A stretch of DNA of 64,000 bases, taken from positions 6,200,001 through 6,264,000 of the forward strand of contig NZ_CP049838.1 in the NCBI RefSeq assembly GCF_013085465.1, written 5' to 3'. The position numbers were made by a program, and so were the translations under genes. The notes beneath the pieces were generated by a model. That model was given only the letters and a program-made list of their open reading frames with translations, was not told where the DNA came from and did not search any database. Positions 63,741 to 64,000 of the stretch are shown one piece after another. Numbering within the stretch: position 1 is the first letter of the stretch; each line of letters starts with the position of its first letter. The stretch is from Streptomyces asoensis. GTDB taxonomy: Bacteria > Actinomycetota > Actinomycetes > Streptomycetales > Streptomycetaceae.

Positions 63741-64000
63741 TTAGAGGGGGATGTTGCCGTGCTTCTTCGGAGGGAGGGATTCCCGCTTGGTGCGCAGTTG
63801 ACGCAGGCCGCGCACGATGTGCCGGCGCGTTTCGGACGGCATGATCACCGAGTCGACGTAGCCGCGCTCGGCCGCGACGTAGGGGTTGAGGAGGGTGTCC
63901 TCGTACTCCCGGATCAGCCGGGCGCGCACCGCCTCCAGATCCTCACCGCTCGCCGCCGCCTCCGCGATCGTGCGGCGGTGCAGGATGTTGACCGCGCCCT
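63741..64000 (-). CDS. pccB: Propionyl/acetyl-CoA carboxylase beta subunit, C-terminal end only
   Basis: The last 86 codons of a carboxyltransferase beta subunit; the gene continues beyond the right edge. GAVNILHRRTIAEAAASG, then REYEDTLLNPYVAAERGYVDSVIMPSETRRHIVRGL and KRESLPPKKHGNIPL are the standard beta-subunit terminus. It accepts CO2 from the biotin of the alpha subunit. Gene order pccB-accE matches Streptomyces propionyl-CoA carboxylase loci. Confidence 0.93.
   Translation of the reverse strand, partial: GAVNILHRRTIAEAAASGEDLEAVRARLIREYEDTLLNPYVAAERGYVDSVIMPSETRRHIVRGLRQLRTKRESLPPKKHGNIPL

Overview
The window is chromosomal DNA of a Streptomyces. The evidence is very high GC with GC-rich third codon positions, many GTG starts, an afsQ2-afsQ1-sigQ cluster, a biotin-dependent acyl-CoA carboxylase cluster (accA2, accE, pccB) and dispersed intergenic elements typical of the genus. 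From memory, the gene order follows the S. coelicolor segment carrying afsQ1/afsQ2 and accA2/accE/pccB. That synteny was not checked by search. No rRNA, tRNA, insertion sequence, phage or CRISPR was seen.

Layout. 1-5 kb: the end of a peptidoglycan-binding lipoprotein, a stand-alone B12-dependent mutase large subunit, a Uma2 protein, and a divergent FAD monooxygenase/TetR pair with twin operators. 5-21 kb: a cell-surface glycan locus. It holds a polyprenyl-phosphate glycosyltransferase (GtrB-like), a GtrA-like protein, an FAD oxidoreductase and a polytopic membrane protein. It also has two copies of a GT2 + polysialyltransferase-like pair in opposite orientation, an acyltransferase, a DUF6716-like glycosyltransferase, NeuA fused to a HAD phosphatase, NeuB and a further sialyltransferase-like protein. 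It looks like a nonulosonic (Kdn/sialic-type) wall-polymer system. 21-31 kb: an M20 amidohydrolase, then nucleoside uptake and salvage: two BmpA lipoproteins, ABC ATPase, two permeases, cytidine deaminase and thymidine phosphorylase.

31-37 kb: STAS protein, ECF sigma factor with a SnoaL-like tail, second sliding-clamp homologue, MFS exporter with divergent LysR regulator, and an alpha/beta hydrolase with an altered nucleophile. 37-45 kb: adenosine deaminase, small secreted and membrane proteins, the afsQ2/afsQ1/sigQ signalling cluster, and a frameshifted methyltransferase remnant. 45-56 kb: uridine-kinase-like protein, an operon of deoC, aldehyde dehydrogenase and a catalytically truncated aldehyde dehydrogenase, two membrane proteins flanked by tandem-repeat arrays, then phosphopento/hexomutase and purine nucleoside phosphorylase. 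56-64 kb: ParE-like toxin, cyclotransferase-like protein, LpdA-type flavoprotein, DeoR regulator, a 570-bp minisatellite, accA2, Maf, accE and the end of pccB.

The most striking result is a palindrome, consensus TCTACGCGCGTAGA, in front of six transcription units: bmpA-1, bmpA-2, the ABC transporter-cdd operon, add, deoC-aldehyde dehydrogenase, and punA-mutase. Together they encode nearly the whole route from nucleoside import to acetyl units. At add, deoC and punA the palindrome sits at a promoter whose -10 box is only 6 nt from the start codon, so those mRNAs look leaderless. The regulator is not proven; the DeoR-family gene at 58236 is a candidate.
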